Source: Paraconiothyrium sp. Pb-2020 (lineage: Eukaryota; Ascomycota; Dothideomycetes; Pleosporales; Didymosphaeriaceae). Taken from it: DNA of 64,000 nucleotides. The DNA lies in assembly GCA_022419385.1 (NCBI GenBank), contig JAJUBI010000002.1, positions 3,038,001 through 3,102,000 on the forward strand. The letters run 5' to 3'. Position numbers and translations under genes: made by a program. The notes below the pieces were generated by a model that was not told the origin of the DNA, ran no database searches, and saw nothing but the letters and a program-made list of their open reading frames with translations. This document shows positions 9,691-21,598 of this stretch, one piece after another; position 1 is the first letter of the stretch; each line of letters begins with the position of its first letter.

Positions 9691-12526
9691 GAGAAAAGAA
9701 CTTAGTCTGAGAGAGGTAATCCTTGCAATGCGTCTCTTTTCGCGTCCGAAGCGATATCTCGCTTATTTGGCGTTCTACTGGTGTGGGTTCAGCTTTCGGG
9801 GATATCTGCTAATCGTATTGGAATTAACTATGGAAAAGCCCCTGGACAATTAGTAGGTGGATCAACCATGATACTACTTCCACTGTTCAGCGACGTTTGC
9901 AGTGACATCTTTGACATCAGCCGTATTCTCGAATGTATTATCTACTTGAAGAGTCGACTCGAGAGAAGAGTTAATGTTTGATTCGAGTGGGGCGCATAGC
10001 TGTGCTTTACTATGAGGCAAGCAAGTCAATGATACTGCCTAAACTCATGCGAAAGCCAGATCTATGCCTTGTCTATGTACGTTTCGGTAGACTGCATTTA
10101 TGCCTCATCTTCACATCTCCGCACAGTACATTTGGAAATCTTAGGCAAGTCATCATAAAATACGACATGTCAGCCATCTGCCGTTTAATGACCACTAGAT
10201 CCGGCAAAAGAGATTCATAAGGTGAGCTTTTGCCACTGTAGAGGAATATGAAAAACCTAACGATCGCTACGAGACTATTGACATTTGCAACTCGTCTATA
10301 TACTAAAGGCTTCTAATCACAAAGGCAAGGCTAGTACTAAGACTAGTAAGGAGAAGATAGGAGCTCCCCTAACACTAAGAGTAATCATCTAACGCCTCGA
10401 ACAATACGAAAGAGGGTCGGAAGCCCTTGGCGGGCTAGTAATCTGAAATTCAGTGCACTCGAATGTTTTCCCTGGTGGGTAAGCTGGCTGATGCCACTGA
10501 GTCGCCAGATGTAACGCCAACGTTCGTGAAAATTGATGGTTACATATCGTGCTTTTGTATGTCTTCCCAGGGAGATATACATGGACTCTATTCTCCGTGT
10601 CATTTCCAATACTCTTCAATGGAACTTGACAAGCTGATTACTACAACATGTCAAACAGGGAAACATGCAGTATACATTCACTAAGTCTCGCACATACCTA
10701 TACGAGACTCTCAGAATACCCAAGACTACTGATGATGTTCGTTGCAGCTTCACAAGCATGCGAAGGTACCCACAGGTAAAAGACTCTTTCACAGAGCACT
10801 ATGGACTGCGCTAGGCGGAAATCTCCAGGATGTTTCGCTTCCTTCATTGTCTTCCCGCCTCGGTAGAGTTAAAAAGGCCACTCTTTTGACCAATGTGCTA
10901 TGAATGCGCTAGCAGATAGCGAGCTTGGTCGGCCGTTACTTCATAGTCCCGTCTAAATGAATCACTGGCGCCTCTTCAGCTTCCTCCCAATTCAAATACC
11001 TTTTGCATATGCCGTTCAAGCAGGCTGTCTGGGTCGCCTCTCAAAGTTCTTTGCTCGGTACTCTTCCACCATGAACCTGTTCATCTCTGCCAGAATAAGC
11101 GCGAGAGGACTCGAGATATCACGAGTACCAAGCGACCGCTCACAAGTACCTAGGCAGTCATCGCTGGAAGCTGGATAGAACTGCCTCAAAACAACAAGCG
11201 AGTCGACTGTGCCGCACGATGGTATTGTCACAGCTGTCCGCGAAGCGCCGTGGCTGCGCCGACGAAGCATTGGCCGATCGCGTTGCAACCTACCCATGGT
11301 ACCATCCGGACACTGCACGAACGAGTTGCAAAGAGGCAGGCGGGAGGTATCTGATCAGAAAGCTGAGGGAACAAAAGAATGCTAATGGGGAACGATGAGA
11401 GACGCACCAAATAATTTGGATATTGGTAGGATGACTGGATGTAGGAAACTGGTGAAGGCTGCAAGGCTGGAGAGGCGAAGCTCGCGCCAAGACACCTGGG
11501 CACTAAAGCCCTCACGTGATGCGGGCGGCCCCCGGGGCCTAGCGGACATGGTAGCGCAAAGAGTGCGGGTGAAGGTAATGGGGAGAACGCGCCGCGGGCT
11601 TCGTTCAGAGCCTCGGGAAGATGCATGCCCCTACAATCATACTTTGCGACCGGACCTTTTTCTATTTGCCAATGCGTGCAAGGCCACATATGCAAGCTTT
11701 CGGTACATCCACGTCACCCCCCTGTCGACGCTCCTTCGCTCCAGTCTCGAGTGAACAAGTACGGTCGCATATTGGGCCATTCATCAGCGCGTGGTCTCAT
11801 GACAGACATTCGAGCGCTCTCGGTCGGGTTGGTCTGCTAACGGCACAATAGCACAATTGCTGTTGTTTTGATTGCGGCCTCCACAGCATGAACACGCTGT
11901 GTTGAAGCGCACTCGGCCACAAGGTAGGTACAGTATACAGCAGGCACGATACTGCATCCGAAAGATCATACAGCTGCATCGTTGATTGACGTTGCACAGT
12001 GACCGGACCCGCGCCACTCGGATGCGCTCCTCATCAGTCAATTCCTCTTACCGACCGACAATCCTCACACATGCACCATGCGCTGTCTCCCACGCCCCCA
12101 GGGCCCTTCCTATGCGCCTTCCATCATCCTGCACCACTCCCACCTCTCCCTTCTTCCCCGCAGACCCACCCCCCTTTCCAATTTCCACCAACAATCCCGA
12201 TCTCGTCGTACAACGACCCCCATGGCGGCAACCCCTTGCGCAACATGCTGCATGCAGGGCCAGCGCAGGCAATGTCGCCTCCATATAAGCCCGTTTGTGA
12301 ACCCATCGAACCCGCTGTCAAGCCTTCCGAAACCCTTTTCCTAGTTCTGTGTTGCCTCCGAGTTTGAAAACGAGGCGTTGCTCGCGTGTAATATTGATTG
12401 ACTTAGGCATCGCTTGTTCTGGGAGAAAGAAGCGAATTGTGTGTGTAAGAAGCATTCTAAATCATCTTGACCACTGTTGTGGAATTCAATCGGAATATAT
12501 ATAAGACCGCACTGGAAGGAGAAACG
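9691..12526. other. Gene-poor 2.8-kb intergenic region
   Basis: Only short open frames on both strands; none shows a domain or a credible splice model. A stretch near 10306-10385 is rich in CTA/AAG triplets and looks unlike its surroundings, possibly an old element relic. Confidence 0.45.
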
Positions 12527-13180
12527 ATGGCAGCACGAACGCGGTTCATCGCCCCGCCGCGCACGCCCTCGCCCAAGATACGGATACACCGCTCGCAGTC
12601 ATTTGACTCCCCTTCGTCCCGAATTTCGGTCACGCCAATAGAAGACTCGCCGTACTCCAAGTCTACGAGCGCGATCTCGAAGCCGCTCCCAAGGTACAAT
12701 GCCCTCAGCGCCGCAGAAGACGCCATAACAGTCCGAAAACCCATTGTCCTACAAACGAAGATGAGTTACGAAAGTATGATGTCCAGCGCCTCGTCCTCTC
12801 CTTCCAGCTCCCCAACCTCAGACAACGAGGCGTTCGGTCTATTCTCCGGATCGCCGGCCGCGTCCTCTCCAGTACCGGCGACGACACATACACAGCGTAG
12901 GGCGCGGCCTGCGGGTGTGAAAACCAAGCCAGAGGTTATGCCTGCTCCGCCAGAGATCCTTTCTTCGACGCTTGCATTGTCGATATATCAGGATCCTACC
13001 GTACCCATGTATGACCCCTGGCTGGTGCGCGTGGTGCTAGACATGTATGACATTCGAGGCTTTGACTGGACCATGATTGCGGAACCAATTGAAAGGATTT
13101 GGGGATTTAAGACTAGTAGTGCGGAGGTGTTGGGGATCTTGAGTAACAACGGAAGAGTAGGGAGAAGGTGGTGGGACTAA
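12527..13180 (+). CDS. Hypothetical Ser-rich small protein
   Basis: A single exon of 217 residues starting at MAARTRF. The frame extends 20 codons upstream but only to a TTG. Residues 1-125 are Ser/Pro-rich and probably disordered, with possible phosphosites (RTPSPK, RSQSFDSPSS, SSPSSSPTS). The last 70 residues look folded: ALSIYQDPTVPMYDPW, then VRVVLDMYDIRGFDWTMIAEPIERIWG, then the end GRVGRRWWD. I do not recognise the domain. A TATATATAAG stretch sits only about 22 bp before the chosen ATG. Either it is not the working TATA box, or translation starts at a later Met (MSYESMM, about 79 residues in). A fungal lineage-restricted protein is the likeliest description. Confidence 0.65.
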   Translation: MAARTRFIAPPRTPSPKIRIHRSQSFDSPSSRISVTPIEDSPYSKSTSAISKPLPRYNALSAAEDAITVRKPIVLQTKMSYESMMSSASSSPSSSPTSDNEAFGLFSGSPAASSPVPATTHTQRRARPAGVKTKPEVMPAPPEILSSTLALSIYQDPTVPMYDPWLVRVVLDMYDIRGFDWTMIAEPIERIWGFKTSSAEVLGILSNNGRVGRRWWD

Positions 13181-14538
13181 GCGTCGTTACACTTGGGAAA
13201 GAGAATTGCATTGCATATGGCGTTACTCTCGGTCGAGAGTCAAGAAGCCGATCGGACATGGTATAGGGTGGATCACGGGTAAGACAGCACGGAGTTATGG
13301 CAGGAAGAATACGGGAAAGTGAGCAGTGGGTTGGTACATGGTTTCTTTCGGCGCTCCGGTGATTTCGGTTTTGCATGTCTCGCACATCACTTCTTTGTCT
13401 CTTTGTTTGCTACTTTACCGTCCCTCGTGCATTTATTGGATATGACTAACGACCTAACGACTCAACGAAGGGAAGGACCTGGATGTCCGATACATCATCA
13501 TGAATTAACATCTAATGTTCATGGGAACTGGCATTGATGTACATAGACACGATACCACGAATGTCCGTTTCGTGATTTAATGCTCCTGATACTGCGCAGT
13601 AAAGCGTATCGGTTGCACGTCAGAAACCGGCTATCCACATGCGATGAACGTCAGTGTAGGCATAATTGTCCAAGTCGACCATGCGCCGATGATAGCCAGA
13701 GCCAAACCACATGTGCAACGCTCTAGCAACGGGTGTCGAGGGCGCCACCCGGGGCGGAAAGATGGTGTTGACGATCACGCCTTCGAGGATAGTTGGTAGC
13801 CCAATACCGAGCATGCACATGCACCAATGCGGATACCTACACGTTCAATTGATATTGTGCCTCCCATAGCCTGAACGTCGCAAGTGAACTGCCACGCTAA
13901 ACATGCAGGTCCTTGCATGGCTTACCACCTGTCAGGCAATGACTGGCTACGATTCACTGAGTGAGTACCATGTATGTGGCCGGCGAACGCACCGGCCAAT
14001 GCACCGACCATGCGCGAGCAGAGAGGATTGAAAACTGCCAGAAGCTGCAAGGCGTCGTGGTACCAGTCGCGTGGGTTGTAGTAGGCAGGGGTACATGTGG
14101 GTTTGTTAGGTTAGACGAATGGGGAAGTGCACGATAGACGGTGCGCATAGGTCAGGGGGACGATTAGGGAGACATATTGTAGAGGGTATGAATTGTCCTG
14201 TTGATATGTACCCTGTAGAACGGGCCGGTCGCGCCTTGTGTGCGCAACGCTCAACGCCGCAACCTGCAGCACGTCACGGTAATGTGTAGGTGGCGGATGT
14301 GCTAGCTGCAAGGTTAAGACCGATCTGCATCGGGCGCGAATGCGCGTTGTAGCTTGCTGTGCGGACCTTCGTGCGGAAAGCGCGGCGGAATTGGGCGAAC
14401 AGGCCCTGGACACGGGTTAATGCGGCGCAGTTGCAGAGCACTGTCGGTAGCTGTATGAAAACCTAGATCCTTCAATGCCTTTCGACATCGGGGATGTGAA
14501 TGATCAACGCGCTAGGTGACGCTGTCTCGAATGTTCGC
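13181..14538. other. Intergenic, with a possible unassigned coding relic on the minus strand
   Basis: This lies between two convergent genes. On the minus strand two protein-like frames (about 14090-13969 and 13836-13620) are separated by sequence with GT and AG borders, but no start codon or upstream exon could be joined. See the separate finding. No other gene seen. Confidence 0.4.
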
Positions 14539-15503
14539 TCAGACGTCGACGCCAACAGACTGATCCAATACCTCCACCCTGCCGCGACCCTTAGTTTGGC
14601 TCTCGATAAACTCGTTCAGATTCTTGTAGTTCCCTGGCTCAACGAGGCCGACGGCCTCCCATTCAGAGCCTTCTGTTTCGTCGGTTTCCACCTTCTCGAT
14701 GTAGCCCAGTATCGTATCTTTGATGCTCTTGGGCGCCTGCTGCTCTTCATCAGCTGCGTCCTTCCCCTTCTCCTGCTTTCCTGTATATTTGACTGTTTGC
14801 TTGGTGACTGCGGTAGGGCAGACGATTCGAAGCCTCATTTGAATGCGTGTGACAGGTATGGGTTGGTGGGCCATCAGACACTTGATGGCATGGTTGGCTT
14901 GTGATTTGGCATCTTTGGTAGCCACGACACCTCTCCACTTGGGCAGCACCTTTTCCTTTTCCTCTCCATCTTCTGCTAGGGTACCATTCGCCTTGTCGCC
15001 TTGTTGCTGGACAGAAGTCTGTTGGCTCAGCTGATCCAGCGATTTCTCGATTAAACCGGTCGTGTAGACGCGCTTCGATTTAGGCTCGACGAGCTTTGAT
15101 GCGACGATGTTGATGACCTCATTCTTGATCCGTTCGAGCTCCGCGCTACGCTCCTTCTCGCCGACCTGGTATTCACCGTGTTCCAGGATGTCCTCCACAA
15201 TCTCCTTGTTCTTCTTGCCCGGCCATGCCTTCTCAAGATCTGCCTTGGAGGCCTTTTGGCCCTTGTTGACGTTGATAAACACACCCTCGAGTTGTATTAC
15301 GTTATCGATGTCTTTCTCAATCTTGTTCTTCCAGTCTTGGATCTTGTTTTTGTAGCATGCGACCTCGAAGCGTTTCTTGCCTGCGTTTCGTCAGTCTCGG
15401 CTCCTGCGGCGTGTAGCGGGGCAATGCTACCTTTTTTCATGCGCACCAAGGCAAGATTGGTGAGCTTGATCTGATTTGAAGGTGTTTTTATCCCGACGGG
15501 CAT
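14539..15503 (-). CDS. SDO1: Ribosome maturation protein SDO1 (SBDS family)
   Basis: This is the SBDS orthologue, which acts with the GTPase Efl1 to release Tif6/eIF6 from late pre-60S subunits in the cytoplasm. Two exons, 15503-15431 and 15380-14539, meet as MKK|GKKRFEVACY and give 304 residues. Family marks are the N-terminal NQIKLTNLALVRMKKG, then VFINVNKGQKASKADL, the linker HGEYQVGEKER, and the C-terminal GLVEPGNY...GRVEVLDQ. Yeast Sdo1 is about 250 residues. The extra length is an in-frame charged low-complexity insert at about residues 145-177 and a Lys/Glu/Gln-rich insert between domains II and III. Neither insert has stops, so they are probably exonic, though a retained intron in the model cannot be excluded. 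Confidence 0.94.
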
Positions 15504-16097
15504 AGTGACGACTTTCCGAGGTTCAGCGTAGTGTGGAGTCGTGGTCGAGGTAACCGTCAAGAATTACACGTGCGGCCGCAAGTTTTGGGCGGCATGGCTC
15601 ACAGTGATTCACCGCCCGCCAAGCCACTAGTCCTCTTCCAGCGCATGCAGGTACGACTGGCAGGTACACAGTACGGACAGCCCCGCGAGGAAATGGCATT
15701 GCAGCTTGGTCCGACTAGACGACCTTCGCTGCAACAGAAGGCGGGAATGCACTGTCCATTGCGGCGTGAGGGAGGCGGCCTCGCTCGACCCGCCGCGCCA
15801 GTCAGTGCTCGAAACGCGGAGGCCCTCGTGATGAGCGCTAGCGGATGCAGGTGGAGCTCCAGCCACCTGATAAGCTACCCGCCTGCGTCATCCGTTGCCT
15901 GGAGACGCCGCATCTACACGCACACCTGCATCGCCCCCCGAGCTCCTTCACTCATCCCATCTCCCTTCAGCTCAACGCTGTCTGCCGTGCCCATCCATAC
16001 CTCTTTGTCTCTCGTAGTGTCTATTTTTTAGCCTTTGCTCAATCACCAGTCGCATCGACCGCCGTAGCTCGGGAAGCTCTCGCACTCGTTGGCCACC
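15504..16097. other. Divergent promoter region of SDO1 and carboxypeptidase Y
   Basis: About 590 bp separate two divergent start codons. The right half is C/T-rich, resembling the 5' leader of an expressed fungal gene. Open frames here have no protein character. Confidence 0.5.
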
Positions 16098-17777
16098 ATG
16101 AAGGTCGTCGCGTCCGCGCTGCTCGTTGGAGCCGCCTCTGCCGCTGTCGCTCCGCAGCAGCAAGTCTTCAAGCTGCCTGAACAGCTGAAACACCTCAAGA
16201 CAGAGTCATGGGCAAAGCCTCTTCAGAATCTGGAGGAGTCGCTCGAGTCGCTCACTGGCGAGGCCCGCCGCGTCTGGGATGAGGTAGCACTCATGTTCCC
16301 GGACGCATTCGACCAGACCTCGTTCCTCTCCATGCCCAAGCCGCACACGCGCCGCGAGGACAGCGAGTGGGACCATATCGTCAAGGGCGCCGACGTCCAG
16401 AGCGTGTGGGTTGAGAACGCCCAGGGCGACAAGGAGCGCGAGATCGACGGCAAGCTTGAGAACTTCGATCTGCGTGTGAAGAAGGTTGACCCGAGTGTTC
16501 TGGGCGTCGACAAGGTCAAGCAGTACAGTGGCTATCTTGACGACAACGAGGAGGACAAGCATCTCTTCTACTGTGAGTACCTGCATGGCCAAGTCTGAGC
16601 GCAATACTGACATCACAAAGGGTTCTTTGAATCCCGCAATGACCCAGAGAACGACCCTGTCGTGCTGTGGCTCAATGGTGGCCCCGGCTGCTCGTCACTC
16701 ATGGGTCTTTTTATGGAGCTTGGTCCCTCGTCTGTCCAGAAGGACGGCAAGGTCAAGTTCAACGATTTCTCTTGGAACGCAAACGCCTCTGTCATCTTCA
16801 TTGATCAGCCCGTCAACGTTGGCTACTCTTATAGCAGTGGCTCTGTTAGCAATACGGTCGCTGCTGGCAAGGACATCTATGCTCTGCTCACCCTCTTCTT
16901 CAAGCAGTTCCCTGAATACTCCAAACAGAGCTTCCATATCTCAGGCGAATCCTACGCTGGGCACTACATTCCCGTCTTCGCATCCGAGATCCTTTCTCAC
17001 AAGAAACGCAACATCAATCTGCAGTCCGTTCTTATCGGCAACGGTCTTACTGATGGTCTTACTCAGTACGAGTATTACCGTCCCATGGCTTGCGGTGAGG
17101 GCGGCTGGCCTGCTGTTCTCGACGAGAGCCAGTGCCAGTCCATGGACAATGCCTACCCGCGCTGTGCCAGCCTCATCGAGAACTGCTACAATTCTGAGTC
17201 CGTGTGGAGCTGCGTTCCCGCCTCGATCTATTGTAACAATGCCATGATTGGCCCGTATCAGCGCACTGGCCAGAATGTGTACGATGTCCGCCGTCCTTGC
17301 GGCGACAATGATCTCTGCTATGATGAGATTGATTGGATCAGCTCCTACCTCAACAAGAAGGAGGTCATGAAGGCCGTCGGTGCCGAAGTCAACTCCTACG
17401 ACAGCTGCAACTTCAACATCAATCGTGATTTCCTTCTCCAGGGTGATTGGATGAAGCCCTACCACCGCGTGGTGCCAGGCATCCTTGAGCAGATTCCAGT
17501 CCTTGTCTACGCTGGCGATGCCGATTACATCTGCAACTGGCTCGGTAACAAGGCTTGGACTGAGGCTCTTGAGTGGCCTGGCCAGAAGGACTACGCCAAG
17601 GCCGAGCTCAAGGATCTTAAGCTTGGTGGTGATGGCAAGAAGATTGGGCAGGTCAAGTCGAGTGGCAACTTCACCTTCATGAGGCTCCACGCTGGTGGCC
17701 ACATGGTGCCATACGATCAGCCCGAAGCGTCCGCTGACATGCTGACTAGGTGGCTCTCTGGTGAGTTCTGGGCGTAG
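16098..17777 (+). CDS. cpyA: Vacuolar carboxypeptidase Y (S10 serine carboxypeptidase)
   Basis: A vacuolar exopeptidase that removes C-terminal residues. Two exons, 16098-16572 and 16621-17777 (donor GTGAGT, acceptor AAG), join as HLFY|WFFESRND and give 543 residues, the normal size for filamentous-fungal CPY. There is a signal peptide (MKVVASALLVGAASA) and a propeptide to about residue 125. The substrate-binding loop reads WLNGGPGCSS. The triad is S269 (GESYAGHY), D458 (YAGDADYICNW) and H519 (GGHMVPYDQP), all intact. Cys-rich stretches around 310-360 match the disulphides of the family. The ATG at 16098 has a good context (CACCATG) and begins the signal peptide. A 312-codon open frame on the opposite strand is a codon-usage shadow. 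Confidence 0.96.
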
Positions 17778-18310
17778 AGCGATTTGCCTCACCCACCATT
17801 TATTCCTAGCGGGGCGAGCAAATCGAAGGTATTCGGGTTCGATATTGATCAAGGCTACTTTCATTGGTATAAGATGCATTATAGGCGTTGAAACATGTTA
17901 CTTCAGATGTACGATACCAACGAATGCTTTGGTAACTATAGGAGCTCGCAAGGTTAAACACATGCATCTTTTGGACAGCCAACACTTTCCAATTGCAATG
18001 TAAGAATATAATTAAATGCCGTCCTGGCCAAGCTTAAGCTCGAGGCACCCTGTGTGTCTGGGGTAGATGCCATTGGTGCATGGCACAATGTCCGCTTTCC
18101 ACAAGACGCATAGTCTTATGTCACATGGTTTTCACCTGCAGCGCCAAGACCTTGCGAGGCATGTGCTGGCAAGGCTGAATGCTGTGCACAAAACCCTTGT
18201 TATCCTACAGCTTTACTCCTGTCTCATCCGCATCTCAGTATACGCTTTGGTTCACGATTCGCATCTTAAATAGTATCTCGAAGATAACCTTGGACTGACG
18301 GATCAATGAT
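17778..18310. other. Intergenic between CPY and kinase-like gene
   Basis: CPY 3' region and the upstream region of the kinase-like locus. Nothing else is seen. Confidence 0.5.
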
Positions 18311-19667
18311 ATGATGAGACCAAGTTGGACCGACCCACTCTCATCCCCGTCACGAACTAATCAGGAATTGGATGGCCTACCATTGAATGGGTCCGTCAAC
18401 CCCATATCAAGGATGGCATTGAATGAATGGGAAGCCCTTGCGAACCGTATAGTCCGCGAAGACCGCGAACGCCTTTCTCCCGAGAAATTCCCCCCACCTT
18501 TACACTTGGAAGAGCCGTTCTTCCTAGGAGAACCAATACAGCGAGAATGTGTAGAAGAAGACGTGCGACTATATAGACTAAGGGATTTGACTCTGGTAAA
18601 ACCACTGGGTGAGGGAAGGAGCGGGAAGGTGGAAGAGGTCATTGACAAAAGGAGCAGCAAGAGTATGGCTCGAAAACGCTTTTTCGTCCCTGACTTCCGA
18701 GGGAAAAGGGCTGTCGCACAGATCAGCCAGATCAGAGGCGAGATCCTTAGCTTAAAACGACTCTCACACCCGCATATCGTTCGCTTTGTGAGCTGTCATC
18801 AGCAAAAAGAAAACACAAAACACCTCAACGTATATTTCCTTATGCAACCGGTTGGAGAGTACGACTTGCAGACCTTCATGGATATCGGAGACACGCAAAA
18901 TCCAGAGGTATTCGACAGGAGTTGGATTAAACGGTGGTACTTGTGTTTGTTATCAGCGCTAGCTTACATGCACTCACAACATGTCCACCTTGACGACATC
19001 AAACCGAGCAACATCATATGTCGACGAGGCCGGATATACTTCACTGATTTTAGTTCTTCTCGTCGAATGGAAGCAGATGACGAGACTTCAACAACAAGTG
19101 AAGCAAGAGCTACTCGACTCTTTGCTGCTCCAGAATCCTTCCGCGGCGAAGAAAATGAACCGTTGTCTCATGGGTCCAAGACGGACGTTTTTTTCTCTTG
19201 GTCTCGTCTTCGTCGAGTTGCTCATCGTGCTTGGGGATGGCAAAATTGCAGCTTTTCGTGACAAGATATTCAAAGATTATGCACATTGCACGAGGCAATA
19301 CCACCGCGTTGCGCACAAATTCAAGGGCATTCTAGAAGTCGAATGGAGCAAATTTTCGGACTTTGACAGCCGCACTTTCTACGAAAATTACTGTGAGCTC
19401 ATGCTGCAAAGGCATCGTAAACATCGACCTAGTGCAAGGAGCTTGTTTGCGAAGATGAAGCAACAGGGGAGAGCTATTGGACTGATAAGGTGTGATTGCA
19501 AGATTGAAAATGAGCCACGAACTTGGACTAAGAGTAGTCATTGTGAAGTGGAACTTGAAGACGAGTCGGATATTAATGCCGACGATGAAATGAATAATGA
19601 AGTGACCGGAAACGAGGTTGATCAGGATTCGGATTGGGTGTATCTTGGATTTCAAGACCTTTTTTAA
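18311..19667 (+). pseudogene. Protein kinase-like gene with a one-base frameshift
   Basis: A divergent Ser/Thr kinase domain read in two overlapping frames. The first frame holds a disordered N-terminus, a Gly loop (LGEGRSGKV), a Lys strand (ARKRF), helix C (RGEILSLKRLSHPHIVRF), a catalytic loop HLDDIKPSNII and TDFSSS in place of DFG, then AAPESF. It derails at a run of seven T (19188-19194). The second frame resumes exactly where the family continues (SLGLVFVELL...) and ends at 19667. Removing one T gives KTDVFSLGLVF and an uninterrupted product of about 451 residues with an acidic C-terminus. HRD is altered to LDD, although the catalytic Asp and the Lys and Asn of the loop remain. No intron explains the shift. 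It is either a recent pseudogene or a homopolymer error in the assembly. Confidence 0.75.
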
Positions 19668-20590
19668 GCGCTCTCGCACGCGCTGAGCAACGATTGCTCA
19701 TACCATCGGAGTGAACACTATAGTAATGAATTGTTGGATCACTCTCACATATGGGCAACAAGACGTGTCATACTTTGACCGAGAACCAGCATTCGCACAC
19801 TATCACGGCTATATATTTGTCAATGAGAGTAGCCGCACTTACGGTGGGCTTTGCATCGATTGCTTGCTCAACATAGCTTAGGCTCGTACCGAAATCAACC
19901 GAAGGTACGATTAACAGTTTTCAACTAGTATATGGGTACAAACATCTGGATGCGAGGCGTGGGTGATGTAGCATCTCGAAAGTTCCTTCGCTCGCATACA
20001 ACATCGTCTCTAACAAGGCCGAGACTTGCACCTGCTCTGGGGCCACGTACTTCCTAGATGTACCTTTTCTAATATATTTATAAGATGAGCTCTGAGAGCA
20101 AAGCCCGATTTGCAAACATTGCAGAGAGTTTTGAGGGAATTCACCCCAATTCGAGACTGCCATTGCTCTCACCCAAGCATGGCCAGAAAGGACTGTGGCA
20201 ACCACCACGATGTGACTGTCTGCGAAAGATGTCCCACTTCTGCTACTCCCTTTACTGACCCGCATCATAGAGGTTGGTGCCAGCGAGCATAGCAGAGATT
20301 CAACGAAGTCCCGGCTTAATTCAGGAGGTACTACCAAACCAAAGGACGGTATAGATGATATGTAGAGCACCATATTTGTTTGAAGAACCAGGTAGATTGT
20401 GTGATTTTTGGTACAGGCTGTTTACCCTAACCACGAGAAATCTCATGCCATTTCATATCGTCCGAAGCGCATGAAGTAGCGTGGAAGCCAATGAATGCCC
20501 TTTGTAACACCGTAAGTGCACCCTCCCACCCGAAGAAGCCTTGTTCCCGCACCACACAAAGCCCCAGCTGCCCAGCGAAAGCGAAAACAT
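19668..20590. other. Intergenic between convergent kinase-like gene and RPS18
   Basis: A 150-codon open frame on the minus strand here has no domain or credible composition. I see no gene. Confidence 0.5.
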
Positions 20591-21598
20591 TTATCCCTTC
20601 TTCTTGGAGACACCGACAGTGCGACCACGGCGACCGGTCGTCTTGGAGTGCTGACCACGCACGCGGAGGCCCCAGTAGTGTCGGAGACCACGGTGGGCAC
20701 GGATCTTCTTCAAGCGCTCGAGATCTTCACGAAGCTTGGAATCGACACCGTTGGCGAGGATTTGAGAGTTCTTGCCGTCGACAATGTCACGCTGCCTGTT
20801 GAGGAACCAGGTGGGAATCTTGTCTGTGGGATGTCAATGCTTGCTCGCTTAGCGTAGATAGTGGCAAAACGTACACTGGAGAGGGTTCTGGAGGATGGTG
20901 ACGATACGCTCGAGCTCTTCGGAGGTGAGATCACCAGCACGCTTGGACAGGTCGACATCGGCCTTCTTGCAGACCAAGTTGGAGTATCGGCGACCGACAC
21001 CCTTGATCTTGGTCATAGCGTACATGACCTTCTGCTTTCCATCGACGTTCGTGTTCAACAAACGGATGATGTACTGGAAGCTGCGCCAGGTCAGCATTAA
21101 TCCGATGGTCTTGTAGGAGGAACGATATTCCTGGGTAGCCACGAAGACCACAGCATCCCATATGACTGCACGCATCCGTAGCTCACACGATATGGTTTCA
21201 GACAGCAAGGCTCAACGCGATCCATCTCCCTGCGTGTGTTTTTGTGATGCAACAATTGTTCCTTCTCTTGATTTCCAACATAGTCGAGCGGCCAACCTTG
21301 CTGTCCAACCTGAATCGTGCGTGCTGCGGATGAATTCGAGTGCGGCCGGTTCGACATGCAGTCTCGCGAGGGCTGATGTGGGCTTCGAGGGCGCAGGATT
21401 CGCTAACAGGCTTTACATACTTCGACTTCTCTCCGGAGACGAGCGCTGCAATATTGTCAGTTCATCTGTGCGTCGAAGAGTAAGAGCAATAGCGATGCAT
21501 CCAGCTCTCGCCAACCGAGAACGCGCGAACAGACGAGCAGCGGGCACAGAATGACCGTACAGCGCGAGAGGGCTCTGCTGAAGGGCATACTCACACAT
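20591..21598 (-). CDS. RPS18: 40S ribosomal protein S18 (uS13), four exons with a 4-nt first coding exon
   Basis: A small-subunit head protein that forms intersubunit bridges with the 60S subunit. The coding exons are 21598-21595 (just ATGT), 21445-21421, 21080-20875 and 20823-20591. The introns have donors GTGAGT, GTATGT and GTACGT, and all acceptors are AG. The joined protein is 155 residues: MSLVSGEKSN|FQYIIRLL, TKIKGVGRRYSNLVCKKADVDLSKRAG, YKIPTWFLNRQRD, HRGLRHYWGLRVRGQ and TTGRRGRTVGVSKKKG, all near-invariant in eukaryotic uS13. The start was fixed by needing ATG plus T to complete the Ser codon in exon 2. The intron between exons 2 and 3 is 340 nt, long for this genome. Confidence 0.96.

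Noticed and set aside
16941..17879. 312-codon open frame on the minus strand across carboxypeptidase Y
   Set aside because: It lies fully antisense to an unmistakable CPY exon with an intact triad; the opposite frame is open because of codon usage.
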